Both the position numbers and the translations under genes were made by a program. From Hahella sp. CCB-MM4 (GTDB lineage: Bacteria > Pseudomonadota > Gammaproteobacteria > Pseudomonadales > Oleiphilaceae): a stretch of DNA of 64,000 nt. The notes beneath the pieces are model-generated. The model made no database searches. It was not told where the DNA came from and saw nothing but the letters and a program-made list of their open reading frames with translations. Location of the stretch: assembly GCF_002260525.1 (NCBI RefSeq), contig NZ_MRYI01000015.1:93372-157371 (forward strand), in the 5' to 3' direction. Numbering within the stretch: the first letter of the stretch is position 1; each line of letters begins with the position of its first letter. Below, one piece after another: positions 35,517-44,682 of the stretch.

Positions 35517-36081
35517 CGGAACCTGACCAATATAATGATAGACTGTCTAACAAGATTGAACGCCCAGGGGTAACCTGCTATATTTTCAAGGCGCTAACTC
35601 GGCTTGAGTCTTGCAACACAAGTATTGCAGATTGTGACTAAAAATGCCGAGAGATGCTCCAAAAAGTATCGGGCGCGAAGGAAAGATTATACAGAGACAA
35701 ACCCATTGATGATACCGAGGTTTGTCACGAAGCCAATGCTAAAAAGTCATAGCAACCAATTAACTGGGTGCTGACATAGCGGCAGGAACCAGAACGAATT
35801 CCGTTGCGGAAGCAAATACTTCCCAACTAGCCTGGATGTCCATATGACATCGGGGCCTAAAAAGCGCGAGTTAGGGTTGACGCCAACAATGCATCAACCC
35901 TAACCAATTGACAGATAACGAAATTTCGCCCACATACAATACCGGCGAAATAATGCCATATGGGCTTCAAACCTAGCCATGTGGCTCGTTGGTGCGAGCA
36001 TTTTCGCCTCGATAAGCGCCCGGCTCATCTTCGTTCCCCTCCTGCCCATTGTTACTGCCCCTTATGTAAAACGGAACATAG
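35517..36081. other. rluC/rne divergent intergenic region with long structured rne leader
   Basis: A 565-base gap. A good plus-strand promoter at 35556-35584 implies a leader of about 490 bases. Three perfect stem-loops lie in it: 35696-35703 with 35719-35726 (8 bp), 35870-35880 with 35894-35904 (11 bp, 13-base loop), and 35923-35930 with 35944-35951 (8 bp, 13-base loop). In E. coli the rne leader folds into hairpins that RNase E itself cuts to limit its own synthesis, so this is probably an analogous control element. No protein gene is seen. Confidence 0.7.
35556..35584 (+). promoter_or_regulatory. Promoter of rne
   Basis: TTGAAC (35556-35561) and TATATT (35579-35584) are 17 bases apart on the plus strand. 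The predicted start is near 35591. Confidence 0.7.
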
Positions 36082-39000
36082 ATGAAACGTATGTTGATAA
36101 ACGCAACTCAACCAGAAGAGTTGCGTGTGGCTCTGGTAGACGGTCAAAAACTTTATGATCTCGACATAGAGTCAGGCACTAGAGAGCAGAAAAAAGCCAA
36201 TATATATAAAGGCAAAATAACCAGAATTGAACCCAGCCTTGAAGCAGCCTTTGTCGATTTCGGCGCCGAACGCCACGGATTCCTCCCCTTAAAAGAAATT
36301 TCCCGCGAATATTTTAAAGCCCAGCCTCAAAAAGGCTCCAGAATGAACATCAAGGAGCTGCTGCAGGAAGGCCAGGAAGTTATTGTCCAGGTAGACAAAG
36401 AAGAACGGGGCAACAAAGGTGCCGCACTGACCACATTTATCAGCCTGGCTGGCCGATATCTGGTCCTGATGCCCAACAATCCTCGTGCCGGCGGTATTTC
36501 GCGCCGAATTGAAGGTGAAGAGCGGGATCAATTAAAAGAAGCGATTTCTGGACTGAATGTCCCCAAAGAAATGGGCATGATTGTCAGAACGGCCGGTGTG
36601 GGTCGCTCAAGCAAAGAGCTGCAATGGGACTTCGACTACCTGATGCAATTCTGGGATTCCATTAAGTCCGCTTCAGAAAACAAGCCGGCTCCATTTTTGA
36701 TTTACCAGGAAAGCAATGTTGTCATCCGCGCCGTCCGTGACTATTTGAGACAGGATATTGGCGAGGTTCTGATTGACCACCCTCAGGTGCAAGAGGAAGC
36801 CCTCAATTTCGTTAAGGCTGTCATGCCCAATTTCGAAAACCGCATCAAGTTCTATCAGGACGACATCCCGCTGTTTAACCGCTACCAGATTGAAAGCCAG
36901 ATCGAAACGGCCTACCAGAGAGAAGTCAAACTTCCTTCAGGTGGATCGATCGTTATCGACCCAACAGAGGCACTGGTTTCGATTGATATCAACTCGGCCA
37001 GAGCAACCAAAGGCGGAGACATTGAAGAAACAGCCCTGCAGACCAACCTGGAAGCTGCCGACGAAATCGCACGTCAGCTCAGACTGCGTGATATTGGCGG
37101 ATTGATTGTCATTGACTTCATCGACATGACTCCAGCTAAGAACCAGCGCGAAGTGGAGAATAAACTCAAGAGCGCTCTCGACCTGGATCGCGCCCGCGTT
37201 CAAATCGGCAAGATCTCTCGCTTCGGCCTGTTGGAAATGTCTCGTCAGAGACTGCGCCCCTCCCTGGGCGAAACCCGCAACGAAATCTGCCCTCGCTGTA
37301 AAGGCCAGGGCACAATCCGCGGCATAGAGTCTCTGGCCCTTTCCGTTATGCGCTTAATTGAAGAAGAAGCGTTTAAGGAGCGTACTGCAGAAGTAAGAGC
37401 GATCTGTCCGGTGACCGTCGCGACTTACCTGCTAAACGAGAAAAGAGTGCACTTGGCGAAAACGGAAAAACGCCATGGCGTGAAAGTGGTCGTCGTACCA
37501 AATGCTCATATGGACACTCCTCATTTCGAAGTCCAGCGCATACGTGACGACAACGAAACCATCAATGAAACCAGCTACAACCTGAAACCAGAAGTTGAAG
37601 AAGACAGCGAACTCGAAGTAATGCTGCAGAAAGACGTCGTGCGTCAGGAAGCCGCCGTAAAATCGATCGTTCCGATGTCACGCGCACCAGAGCCTGAAGT
37701 CAGTGAAGTTGGCCTGCTTAAGAGAATCAGCCTGCGTATTGCCCGCGCTTTCAGCTCCGACAAGACCGAGCCTGAGTCCAGCAAGGAAGTATCCACAGCT
37801 CGCGGAAAAGCCGATCAGGGTCGCCGCAAGGTAAAAGTGGGCGAGCAAAAAGACAGCCGATCCGAATCAGACAAGCAATCCCGCGACAATACTAACCGTC
37901 GTGAACGTGGAGATCGCAAAGACAAAGGTCAGCGTGGAAGTAGTGAGCGCCGTGACAGCCGGGATAATCGCGACACACGTGAAGCACGGGATAGCAGCGA
38001 TTCCAAGGACAGCAAAGATAGTCGCAGACAAGGACGCAATAAGAGCGATGACCGCAACCAAAACCGCGGACAGAACAAACGCTCTGAAGGTGGACGCAAC
38101 CGCCGCAACGAGGCAGACCAGGAGAACCGCCCTCAAGACAAGCAGGATAGAAGCCAGAGCAGACAGTCCAGTGAAGGTAAATCTGACAACGAGTCAAAAT
38201 CAGAGTTCAGCCGTCCAAGACGGGACCGCTCATCCAGCCGTCCGACACCTCCTGTGGTGAAAGAGCAGCAGGCTAAGGAAGCAGCTCAAGCGTCAGCTTC
38301 TCAAGAGTCCCAAAAGGCCCAGGAAACTAAAACTGCGCCTGAACCCAAGACAGCCGAAAAGGCAGCAGCCTCCTCTGTCAATGAGAAGCCCCAACAGAGT
38401 TCGTCGCCAAAACCTTCACAGGATAAGGCAGAAACGACTGCTCAGGATAAGGTAGCGACTACTACTCAAACTCAGGATAAGCCAAAGCTTTCTGATTCCA
38501 GCGATCAGCGGGAGAAAGCCCAAGCACCAGCTAAAGAAGAAGTCAGCAAGACCAAACAGGCAACCGAAACCTCTGACAAAGCAGCAAAACCTGAGGCGCC
38601 AAGAAGCCAGCCGGCTCCTGCAGCTCGCAAAGACTCAACTCCTTCAGCCAAAGCGGACCAAACCGCCAAAGGCGACAACACAGGCAGTCAAGTCAAATCA
38701 GCTGATGAGAAGCCTGTCGCCAAAGAGGCTTCACCTACTCAAGGCAAAGAACCTTCACCTGCTCAAGGTAAGGAACCCTCACCTGTGCAAGGCAAGGAAC
38801 CTTCACCTGTGCAAGGTAAAGAGACCTCACCTGCGCAGAGCAGAGAGCCTTCACCAGCACAAAACAAAGAGCGCGCTCCAGCGGAAAAAGTGGCTGAATC
38901 CTCTTCCGAGCCTAAACGGGCTCCAAATGACCCCCGAGAGGTTAAGCGTCGACAATTGGAGCAACAGAAACAGGCTACAGCTAAAGCCAAGGAAACGACT

Positions 39001-39507
39001 GTTTCCGCGCAAGCGCAGTCAAATGATTCTGCCAAGCCATCAAGCGAGACGCCCCAGAAAGCTCCGACTAGTGAGGCAGTAGCGACTTCTCAGGCCAAGC
39101 CTGTTGCAAAGCCAGCTGAGCGCCCTCAACAGTCAGAAGCGGTTGACGCACAGCCCACTTCTGATAAGGCTGCCTCTCCAAAACAAATGGACTTCATTGA
39201 GGATTCGGAATCCAAGTCCTCCAATACAGCGAATAAAAGGCGCCCCCAGGAAACAGCGCAAGCTCCAAAAGCGGAACAGAAACCGGCTAACCAGGCTTCG
39301 GCAACCGAATCCAAAGCCGATAACTCTCCGCAGCGTCCCGCTCCTCAACCTGTCGCCGAGGAAAAAGCCACTGCCCAGCAGGAGGCGGCACCTCAACAGG
39401 AAAAAGCTGCAAAGAAGGAACAAGAGCCAACGCCGCAGGCTAGCGAGAAGCCCGAACCTAAGAAAGACGAATCGGTATCTCACAACACCTCCGGCAGCGC
39501 CTCCTGA
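36082..39507 (+). CDS. rne: Ribonuclease E
   Basis: An 1141-residue endoribonuclease that starts mRNA decay and processes rRNA and tRNA; it is the scaffold of the degradosome. The catalytic half (about 1-510) is canonical: S1 domain (about 35-120), 5' sensor, DNase I-like site with Asp302 ([10 protein letters not shown]) and Asp345 ([10 protein letters not shown]), and the zinc link Cys403/Cys406 (CPRCKGQG). The C-terminal 600 residues are disordered: an Arg/Asp/Lys-rich RNA-binding region (about 570-720), then Pro/Ala/Lys/Gln-rich sequence with a six-copy octapeptide repeat at 880-927. An amphipathic helix suited to membrane binding ([15 protein letters not shown]) lies at about 543-557. The long leader suggests autoregulation. 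Confidence 0.97.
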   Translation: MKRMLINATQPEELRVALVDGQKLYDLDIESGTREQKKANIYKGKITRIEPSLEAAFVDFGAERHGFLPLKEISREYFKAQPQKGSRMNIKELLQEGQEVIVQVDKEERGNKGAALTTFISLAGRYLVLMPNNPRAGGISRRIEGEERDQLKEAISGLNVPKEMGMIVRTAGVGRSSKELQWDFDYLMQFWDSIKSASENKPAPFLIYQESNVVIRAVRDYLRQDIGEVLIDHPQVQEEALNFVKAVMPNFENRIKFYQDDIPLFNRYQIESQIETAYQREVKLPSGGSIVIDPTEALVSIDINSARATKGGDIEETALQTNLEAADEIARQLRLRDIGGLIVIDFIDMTPAKNQREVENKLKSALDLDRARVQIGKISRFGLLEMSRQRLRPSLGETRNEICPRCKGQGTIRGIESLALSVMRLIEEEAFKERTAEVRAICPVTVATYLLNEKRVHLAKTEKRHGVKVVVVPNAHMDTPHFEVQRIRDDNETINETSYNLKPEVEEDSELEVMLQKDVVRQEAAVKSIVPMSRAPEPEVSEVGLLKRISLRIARAFSSDKTEPESSKEVSTARGKADQGRRKVKVGEQKDSRSESDKQSRDNTNRRERGDRKDKGQRGSSERRDSRDNRDTREARDSSDSKDSKDSRRQGRNKSDDRNQNRGQNKRSEGGRNRRNEADQENRPQDKQDRSQSRQSSEGKSDNESKSEFSRPRRDRSSSRPTPPVVKEQQAKEAAQASASQESQKAQETKTAPEPKTAEKAAASSVNEKPQQSSSPKPSQDKAETTAQDKVATTTQTQDKPKLSDSSDQREKAQAPAKEEVSKTKQATETSDKAAKPEAPRSQPAPAARKDSTPSAKADQTAKGDNTGSQVKSADEKPVAKEASPTQGKEPSPAQGKEPSPVQGKEPSPVQGKETSPAQSREPSPAQNKERAPAEKVAESSSEPKRAPNDPREVKRRQLEQQKQATAKAKETTVSAQAQSNDSAKPSSETPQKAPTSEAVATSQAKPVAKPAERPQQSEAVDAQPTSDKAASPKQMDFIEDSESKSSNTANKRRPQETAQAPKAEQKPANQASATESKADNSPQRPAPQPVAEEKATAQQEAAPQQEKAAKKEQEPTPQASEKPEPKKDESVSHNTSGSAS
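38719..38862 (+). repeat. Six 24-base tandem repeats inside rne
   Basis: Six in-frame 24-base units encode variants of the octapeptide GKEPSPVQ (the first begins AKEASPTQ, the last SREPSPAQ). They code for residues 880-927 in the disordered tail. Units differ mostly at third positions, so this is an aged coding repeat rather than a recent slip. Confidence 0.9.
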
Positions 39508-39551
39508 GGCTAATACCAAGAAGGACTCTTAGAGCCCTCTAAAAAACCTTA

Positions 39552-39584
39552 CCAATGGCAGCAGACATAATCTGCTGCCATTGG
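39552..39584. terminator. Strong hairpin after rne, possible terminator
   Basis: A perfect 14-bp stem (39552-39565 with 39571-39584) and 5-base loop lies 45 bases past the rne stop. The T run needed for intrinsic termination is present only on the minus strand side (AAAAAA at 39541-39546 on plus). On the plus strand it may protect the mRNA end or act with Rho. Confidence 0.5.
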
Positions 39585-39609
39585 CTCCCCCATTCAATGC
39601 TGATAAAGT
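39581..39609 (+). promoter_or_regulatory. Candidate promoter of the UPF0149 gene
   Basis: TTGGCT (39581-39586) and TAAAGT (39604-39609) are 17 bases apart, 37 bases before the start. It touches the right arm of the rne hairpin. Confidence 0.5.
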
Positions 39610-39645
39610 AGCCCTCATTCGCATCGCCTTTCAGGAACACTCTCA

Positions 39646-40203
39646 ATGGCCAACGAAAGCTTTCCCTTCTCAACGGACTTTCTTGATTCGATAGAATCCA
39701 TATTGTTCGACAACGACCAGGAAGATGACTGTCTCGATCTTTTTGGCATCCACGGGCTCGTGTGTTCTTTTTTAGTGGCGCCGGAAACTCCCGAACGGAA
39801 CCAATGGCTCCTGTTTATTATCGGAGACAACAGCAATCTGGATGAAGATCAGAAAGCGACGCTGGAGCAGGCCATCACCCAACTGCAGCACCACATCTCA
39901 GAACAGCTGGAATCAGAAGAGGAGTTCACTCTTCCCGAAGAGACCTATGATGACGATAACGCCCTGGTAAACTGGTGCGCAGGATTTGTAGAAGGATTCC
40001 TGGCCTGTGAGCAAGCATGGTTTCAGGATCAGGACGAAGCCAATGTCGCAGGACTTCTACTCCCTATCATGGCCCACTCTGAACTCTTCCAGGATGATGA
40101 TTTCGAGGACATTCGTCGTAACGACAAGTTAATGGCGCAGATGGTGAGCGAAATACCTGAAAATGTCGTGGATCTTTTTCTGCTTTACCGCTCGGGGAAC
40201 TAA
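39646..40203 (+). CDS. UPF0149 (YecA/YgfB) family protein
   Basis: A 185-residue very acidic soluble protein (many Asp/Glu runs). The family pattern is seen in CLDLFGIHGLVCSFLVAPE, VNWCAGFVEGFLACEQAW and LLPIMAHSELF. Its zinc-binding SEC-C-type tail, found in some YecA proteins, is absent. In Pseudomonas a YgfB member represses beta-lactamase control genes, but most members have no known role. It is convergent with the ClsB-like gene, only 11 bases apart. A hairpin (40191-40198/40207-40214) overlaps both stops. Confidence 0.85.
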   Translation: MANESFPFSTDFLDSIESILFDNDQEDDCLDLFGIHGLVCSFLVAPETPERNQWLLFIIGDNSNLDEDQKATLEQAITQLQHHISEQLESEEEFTLPEETYDDDNALVNWCAGFVEGFLACEQAWFQDQDEANVAGLLLPIMAHSELFQDDDFEDIRRNDKLMAQMVSEIPENVVDLFLLYRSGN

Positions 40204-40214
40204 ACCTTCCCGAG

Positions 40215-41360
40215 CTATCTGATAATCCTAATGATCAGTTGTTCCAGCTTACCCAAGAGGTATGTCAGTATTCTGTCCAGCAACTTCTGTTTTTGAAGGT
40301 AATCCGCAGTAATCTCTGTACTGTGGTCTATGCAGTTCTGATAAAAGCTACCAACCTGATCAGAAAATTCTTTACTGACCACCTCCTGGTTAGCTTCCAG
40401 ATTGAAACGATACGCCCAATGGTCCAGGTTATATGAGCCTATAGAGACCCAGTCGTCGCATACATAGACCTTTGAGTGGATAAAAGACTTCTGGTACTCG
40501 TACAGCCTTACCCCGGCCCTAAGCAATCTCAAATAGTATCGACGACTTGCATAAGTAACAGGTGGGTGATCAGTAAAAGCCCCCGGCACCAGGATACGCA
40601 CATCAACCCCTTGCCGACTGACCCGACGCAATAACCTGCGAATTCGCCACGAGGTTAAAAAATAGGGAGAAATTATCCATACCCTACTGGTCGCTTTACG
40701 CACCCTGGCCCCGAACTCCCGGACAATATCCTGCCGTGCCAGGCCGGCACCATATGCCACACGACCCGGCGTATTACCGTCAGACAAAGCATTACTTCCG
40801 TCAGACAGCATACTGCCGTCTATCGAGACCTCACCAACCTTCCAAACCTGACAGAATAGCTGACGCCAATCACGTACCACTTCGCCTTCGGCAACAATTG
40901 CCGTATCCAACCACGGCGGCTCTGCGGAAACCGGCCTTCCGATTATCTCGCCATAGAAATCATCATTGATGCCAAACCCGGAGACAACGGACACCATCTG
41001 ATCGACAATGATCAATTTACGATGGTCGCGATGAAAGTTGGACTTGATCCGTTTAAGGGAAATCGGGTTGTAAGCGACAAAGTGCAGATTAATCCGGTAA
41101 CGTTTTTGCTCCTGCAGAAACGGCAATACCTGACGACTTCCAAAACCATCCAACAACAGGTATACCGAAACCCCTCGTTCAAGAGCTTCATCCAAAGCAA
41201 CCCACAACAGATCGAATGCTCTACCCTGCTCGACCAGATACATTTCGATCAAAATTTCTCTGGTTGCGGAATTTACCAATTCGAGAAGCCTAGCCAGATA
41301 AGCATCGCCACCGACAATCAGCTCGAAACTATTCGCCTGCCTCAGCGGATACCGAAACAT
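40215..41360 (-). CDS. Cardiolipin synthase B-like phospholipase D family protein
   Basis: A 381-residue protein with two complete HKD motifs: His113, Lys115, Asp120 (DHRKLIIVD) and His295, Lys297, Asp302 (IHSKVYVCDD). Spacing and length fit ClsB (413 in E. coli) and no N-terminal membrane helices are seen, unlike ClsA. Family members make cardiolipin from phosphatidylglycerol, or phosphatidylglycerol from phosphatidylethanolamine and glycerol. A C-terminal amphipathic helix (KLEQLIIRIIR) may touch the membrane. Its upstream region, after the PHP gene, holds three 17-base tandem repeats. Cardiolipin synthase activity is inferred from family. Confidence 0.87.
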   Translation of the reverse strand: MFRYPLRQANSFELIVGGDAYLARLLELVNSATREILIEMYLVEQGRAFDLLWVALDEALERGVSVYLLLDGFGSRQVLPFLQEQKRYRINLHFVAYNPISLKRIKSNFHRDHRKLIIVDQMVSVVSGFGINDDFYGEIIGRPVSAEPPWLDTAIVAEGEVVRDWRQLFCQVWKVGEVSIDGSMLSDGSNALSDGNTPGRVAYGAGLARQDIVREFGARVRKATSRVWIISPYFLTSWRIRRLLRRVSRQGVDVRILVPGAFTDHPPVTYASRRYYLRLLRAGVRLYEYQKSFIHSKVYVCDDWVSIGSYNLDHWAYRFNLEANQEVVSKEFSDQVGSFYQNCIDHSTEITADYLQKQKLLDRILTYLLGKLEQLIIRIIR

Positions 41361-41387
41361 ATCTGTCGCAATTCCCGATTAATCGTT

Positions 41388-41438
41388 GAACTACCAATTT
41401 AGAAGCACTACCAACTTAGTAGAACTACCAAATTAGTG
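41388..41438. repeat. Three 17-base tandem repeats between PHP and ClsB-like genes
   Basis: Units at 41388-41404, 41405-41421 and 41422-41438 share the core ACTACCAAnTTAG with a few differences. They span the stop codon of the PHP gene (41433-41435) and lie 30-80 bases upstream of the ClsB-like start. Confidence 0.85.
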
Positions 41439-42278
41439 GAACAACTCCCGAATATTTGGCACATCTTTAATGAGCGATGGAAACTTACCTAATCGAGCCC
41501 AAGGAGTTATTCTTCCATGGAAATCACTCCCTCCACTCTGATACAGCATCCTCTTTCTGAGCTCATCCGACATCCAACCGAACTGACCGGAATTGGTATT
41601 AGGAACCGCCACCTCAACTCCCTGGCCGCCCAACTCTTGAAAGTCGTCCAATAAACGGCGCAACTTGGAGGCCGTCATCTTATAGTGAAAAGGATGGGCT
41701 ATCACAGTCGCTCCGCCCGAACTTTTTACCGCCTGCATCAACTCAGCCAATGTGGGCCAGAAAAGCTTTACATCTCCCCACTTACCTGCCCCCAGATGTT
41801 TATTGAACGCCTCAGCCTGGGTATCCACGTAGCCGCCTTGCACCATCAATTGGGCAAAGTGAGGGCGCGCAGGCAACAAGCTGCCGGAAATATCACATGC
41901 TTCCTTATATATATTGTCTACCTTGAACTTCTTCTCGAATTTTTCAGCGATCTTGTGAGCCCGATCCACCCGTCTTTGCGACTGCTTTTCCAAAAAATTC
42001 TTTAAGTCGTTGTTATCTGGATCAAATCCCAACAATAGAACATGCAATGTCACACCATTCCAGTCACAAGACAGCTCAACACCGGGGATCAGTTCCAGGC
42101 CCTCAGGAATTCCCCCTTCCACCAACTGCTGGTAGCCACCGATAGTATCGTGATCGGTTAACGCCCACTGCTTTAGTCCTGACTGAACAGCCAGCTCCAG
42201 CATTTCCTCCGGAGTCAGCGTACCGTCTGAAGCAGTACTATGGCAGTGAAAATCAAATTCATGCCGGATTGATTGCAT
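41433..42278 (-). CDS. PHP-domain phosphoesterase (RNase AM/TrpH type)
   Basis: A 281-residue PHP-fold enzyme. Metal ligands appear in order: His11 and His13 with Asp18 (FHCHSTASDGT), Asp42-His43-Asp44 (TDHDT), Glu in IPGVELSC, His in ATVIAHPFHYK, and the C-terminal GSDFHG. It resembles E. coli YciV (TrpH, RNase AM), which removes nucleotides from 3',5'-bisphosphates and trims the 5' ends of 5S, 16S and 23S rRNA. It is followed by the ClsB-like gene and divergent from yciI; in E. coli yciV is likewise near yciI-like genes. Confidence 0.92.
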   Translation of the reverse strand: MQSIRHEFDFHCHSTASDGTLTPEEMLELAVQSGLKQWALTDHDTIGGYQQLVEGGIPEGLELIPGVELSCDWNGVTLHVLLLGFDPDNNDLKNFLEKQSQRRVDRAHKIAEKFEKKFKVDNIYKEACDISGSLLPARPHFAQLMVQGGYVDTQAEAFNKHLGAGKWGDVKLFWPTLAELMQAVKSSGGATVIAHPFHYKMTASKLRRLLDDFQELGGQGVEVAVPNTNSGQFGWMSDELRKRMLYQSGGSDFHGRITPWARLGKFPSLIKDVPNIRELFH

Positions 42279-42503
42279 TCCTCACCTTCTATTAATTTCA
42301 ATGCCCAACCAAAATACAGTATCATCCGGCGTACCGCAAAAAGCTAAAAGCAATCCGGCGGGCGCTGCTTCCGCCGTATGACACGACTTTGAATTTATAA
42401 CGATAACGATTGTAACCGTACAGGGCGCATATTTAGAGCAGCCGGTTACCGATTAAAATTTGCCGAACATAAACGATCAATACAATCCATTGACGGACAA
42501 TCT

Positions 42504-42803
42504 ATGTTTTACGTAATTTTCTCACAAGACATTCCTGACAGCCTCGAAAAAAGAAAATCGGCACGGCCAGACCACCTCGCCAGATTGGAAAAACTGAAGA
42601 ATGAAGGGAGGCTTCTTCTCGCCGGACCAACTCCGGCGATCGATAGCGAAGACCCGGGTCCAGCTGGTTTCAGCGGAAGTTGTGTCATTGCTGAATTCAA
42701 TTCCCTGGAAGAAGCAAAATCCTGGGCAGACGACGATCCATATGTCGCCGCCGGGGTCTATCAGGAAGTGATCGTCAAACCATTTAAGAAAGTTCTTCCG
42801 TAG
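42504..42803 (+). CDS. yciI: YciI family protein
   Basis: A 99-residue ferredoxin-fold protein. It shows [31 protein letters not shown] with the conserved His and Asp of Yci[12 protein letters not shown] and the closing [22 protein letters not shown]. The family is structurally close to muconolactone isomerases, with a probable His/Asp active site, but has no proven reaction. It is close to E. coli YciI (98 residues). The 225-base region before it, shared with the PHP gene, has no promoter I trust. Confidence 0.93.
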   Translation: MFYVIFSQDIPDSLEKRKSARPDHLARLEKLKNEGRLLLAGPTPAIDSEDPGPAGFSGSCVIAEFNSLEEAKSWADDDPYVAAGVYQEVIVKPFKKVLP

Positions 42804-42874
42804 GCCCAGGACTCCTCATGGAGTACCTGTCGGTAGAATTATATAAGTTCTCTCTTACGAGTAAGGATTAATAA

Positions 42875-43555
42875 GTGAACACCGCACTAAGATTCACGTT
42901 CAATACACTGATACTGATTGCACTCAGCTCTCTCTCAATGATGGGACATGCTGACACCCGGTATATAGATGACACCCTATATGCCCCCCTTCGAAGTGGC
43001 GAAGGCCTGGAATTCCGCGTAGTCCATAAAGGCGTCAAGAGCGGAACACCGGTTGAACTGCTCTCGACCAATCCCGATTCCGGTTACTCCAAGATCCGAA
43101 CTCCGGATGGAATCGAAGGATGGCTTCCCACCCGCTTCCTAATTAACGAACCCGTTGCAGCAGACAAGCTCGCTCGTTTAATCAAGGAACATGAAGCCCT
43201 CAAAGCAAAGTTCGCGGAAGTCTCCAGCACAAATAAGGAAATCAACCAGACCAGTGGCCAGGTTCAGGCAAACAATGAACGTTTGCAGACAGAAAACCAG
43301 AAACTTCAGGATGAGTTATCCAGCATCAAGAGAATTTCAGAAAATGCGATCAATCTGGATCGTCGCAACAGGGAGCTGCGCGAGACCAATGAACAACTGA
43401 AAAATGAAGTCGAAGTGCTGACAGCGGACAATATTCGGCTCAAGGAAAATAATGAAAGGGATAAGATGTTGTTGGGTGCAGGATTGGTGCTTCTCGGCGT
43501 TATAATCGCCTTGGTGGTACCGATGTTCAAACGCGACAAAAGGAATAGTTGGTAG
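42875..43555 (+). CDS. SH3-domain/coiled-coil membrane protein (YgiM/TIGR04211 type)
   Basis: A 226-residue envelope protein. A signal peptide (about 1-27, ending MGHADT) precedes a bacterial SH3 domain (about 28-95, YIDDTLYAPLRSGEG to GWLPTRFL), then a long coiled coil (about 100-195), one transmembrane helix (about 198-218, LGAGLVLLGVIIALVVPMF) and a basic cytoplasmic tail (KRDKRNSW). This is the layout of E. coli YgiM and TIGR04211 proteins, whose role is unknown; SH3b domains often touch cell wall. It begins with GTG after AAGGA. It is 72 bases after yciI. Confidence 0.88.
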   Translation: MNTALRFTFNTLILIALSSLSMMGHADTRYIDDTLYAPLRSGEGLEFRVVHKGVKSGTPVELLSTNPDSGYSKIRTPDGIEGWLPTRFLINEPVAADKLARLIKEHEALKAKFAEVSSTNKEINQTSGQVQANNERLQTENQKLQDELSSIKRISENAINLDRRNRELRETNEQLKNEVEVLTADNIRLKENNERDKMLLGAGLVLLGVIIALVVPMFKRDKRNSW

Positions 43556-43662
43556 TCCTTTACACTTGAGGAAAGGCTTTTATACTATCAATATATAGTG
43601 CTATTAAACAATATGCGCTACAAAATATTCTACGGGCCGCCTCCTTTATAATTATTTCTGCT

Positions 43663-43691
43663 TTGACAGAGCTTTTTTAGCAGCGTATAAA
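43663..43691 (+). promoter_or_regulatory. Promoter of the PilZ gene
   Basis: A perfect TTGACA (43663-43668) and TATAAA (43686-43691) are 17 bases apart, giving a short leader before the start at 43726. Confidence 0.82.
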
Positions 43692-43725
43692 ATTTTACGG
43701 CGAATAAAAATAAAGTGAGGCTAAA

Positions 43726-44037
43726 ATGAGACTGACAACGATGCGTGATTATGCGGAAAAGCGAGACTTCATTCGAATGAAAGTCGATTCCGAAATTACT
43801 CTCAAGGATTCCAGCAGCGGTGAGTCCTTCAAAGGAATATGCCGAGACTTAAGCGGTACTGGAATGTCAATAGAAGTCGGTCAACCGTTCGAAGCAGGAT
43901 ACGAACTGAACACCTCTCTTCCATCCAACAACGAAGCTTTCCCATCATTTGACACGACGGTCAAAGTGCTTCGCTGCTCCGAGCTTGAAAATGAGCGTTA
44001 TCAGCTTGGCGTAGAAATCATTAAAGTGGAAAGCTGA
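43726..44037 (+). CDS. PilZ-domain c-di-GMP-binding protein
   Basis: A 103-residue single-domain protein. Both c-di-GMP binding motifs are present: RxxxR (Arg13, Arg17 in KRDFIRMK) and DxSxxG (41-46, DLSGTG). It therefore probably binds the messenger, unlike type IV pilus PilZ itself, which lacks these residues. It has a near-consensus promoter, a clear ribosome site (GAGG) and a terminator, so it forms a single-gene unit. The HD-GYP enzyme at 24007 is a candidate partner in controlling the ligand. The target is unknown. Confidence 0.92.
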   Translation: MRLTTMRDYAEKRDFIRMKVDSEITLKDSSSGESFKGICRDLSGTGMSIEVGQPFEAGYELNTSLPSNNEAFPSFDTTVKVLRCSELENERYQLGVEIIKVES

Positions 44038-44056
44038 CCTTCCGGGGTTAAGAGTT

Positions 44057-44082
44057 AAAGGCGCCACTGGATGGCGCCTTTT
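44057..44082 (+). terminator. Rho-independent terminator of the PilZ gene
   Basis: A 9-bp stem AAAGGCGCC/GGCGCCTTT (44057-44065, 44073-44081) with a 7-base loop and TTTT, 20 bases after the stop. Confidence 0.8.
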
Positions 44083-44139
44083 ACGAAGATCAGATTTAAA
44101 GGTTCAGAGTAGAAAAAGCTGTGCGTTCTTTCGAACGAA

Positions 44140-44631
44140 CTATTCTCCAGGCATGGCCAAAGGCTGAGCAGACACGACAATGCCATTATTATCCGCATAG
44201 ACATACTCCCCGGGCTTAAACGTCACACCACCGAAGGCAATTTCAACATTGAGATCTCCAATTCCCCTCTTCTCCGTTTTTAGAGGAATGGTTCCCAGTG
44301 CCTGCACGCCCAGATCAGTGACGTTGATAACATCAACATCCCTGATACAACCATAAATGATAATACCTTCCCACCCGCTCTTGGATGCCTTCTCGGCCAA
44401 CATATCACCCAGCAGCGCCTTCCGCATGGAGCCCCCGCCGTCAACGACCATAACCTTGCCTTGTCCGGGCTCATCCACCAGCTGCTTAACCACTGAATTA
44501 TCTTCGAAACACTTGACCGTGACAATTTCACCGCCAAACGAGTCTTTTGCCCCATAATTCCGAAACATCGGCTGAACAACCCTTACCAATTCCGGATATG
44601 CATCACACAAGTCAGGTGTTACGTATTTCAT
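44140..44631 (-). CDS. rraA: Ribonuclease E inhibitor RraA
   Basis: A 163-residue protein that binds the C-terminal half of RNase E and dampens its activity. It shows [54 protein letters not shown] and the ring-forming GCIRDVD segment. The length equals E. coli RraA (161). The fold is shared with HMG aldolases, but the ligands for aldolase activity are not obvious. Its target, rne, lies 5 kb away. A Rossmann-fold gene ends 51 bases upstream on the same strand. Confidence 0.94.
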   Translation of the reverse strand: MKYVTPDLCDAYPELVRVVQPMFRNYGAKDSFGGEIVTVKCFEDNSVVKQLVDEPGQGKVMVVDGGGSMRKALLGDMLAEKASKSGWEGIIIYGCIRDVDVINVTDLGVQALGTIPLKTEKRGIGDLNVEIAFGGVTFKPGEYVYADNNGIVVSAQPLAMPGE

Positions 44632-44682
44632 AGTGTATACCTTTGATGAAAGTATTGACCCAAATGGATTCTTTAATGTTTT

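Noticed and set aside
38719..38862. Tandem repeats in rne considered as a CRISPR array
   Set aside because: Units are contiguous 24-base coding repeats with no spacers, in frame with rne.
39133..39519. 128-codon Arg/Leu-rich open frame opposite the rne tail
   Set aside because: Its composition is the mirror of the Gln/Lys/Pro-rich rne tail, not a real gene.
42279..42503. AT-rich GATAACGATTG segment before yciI as a Fur box
   Set aside because: It matches the Fur consensus only in part and neither neighbour is an iron gene.
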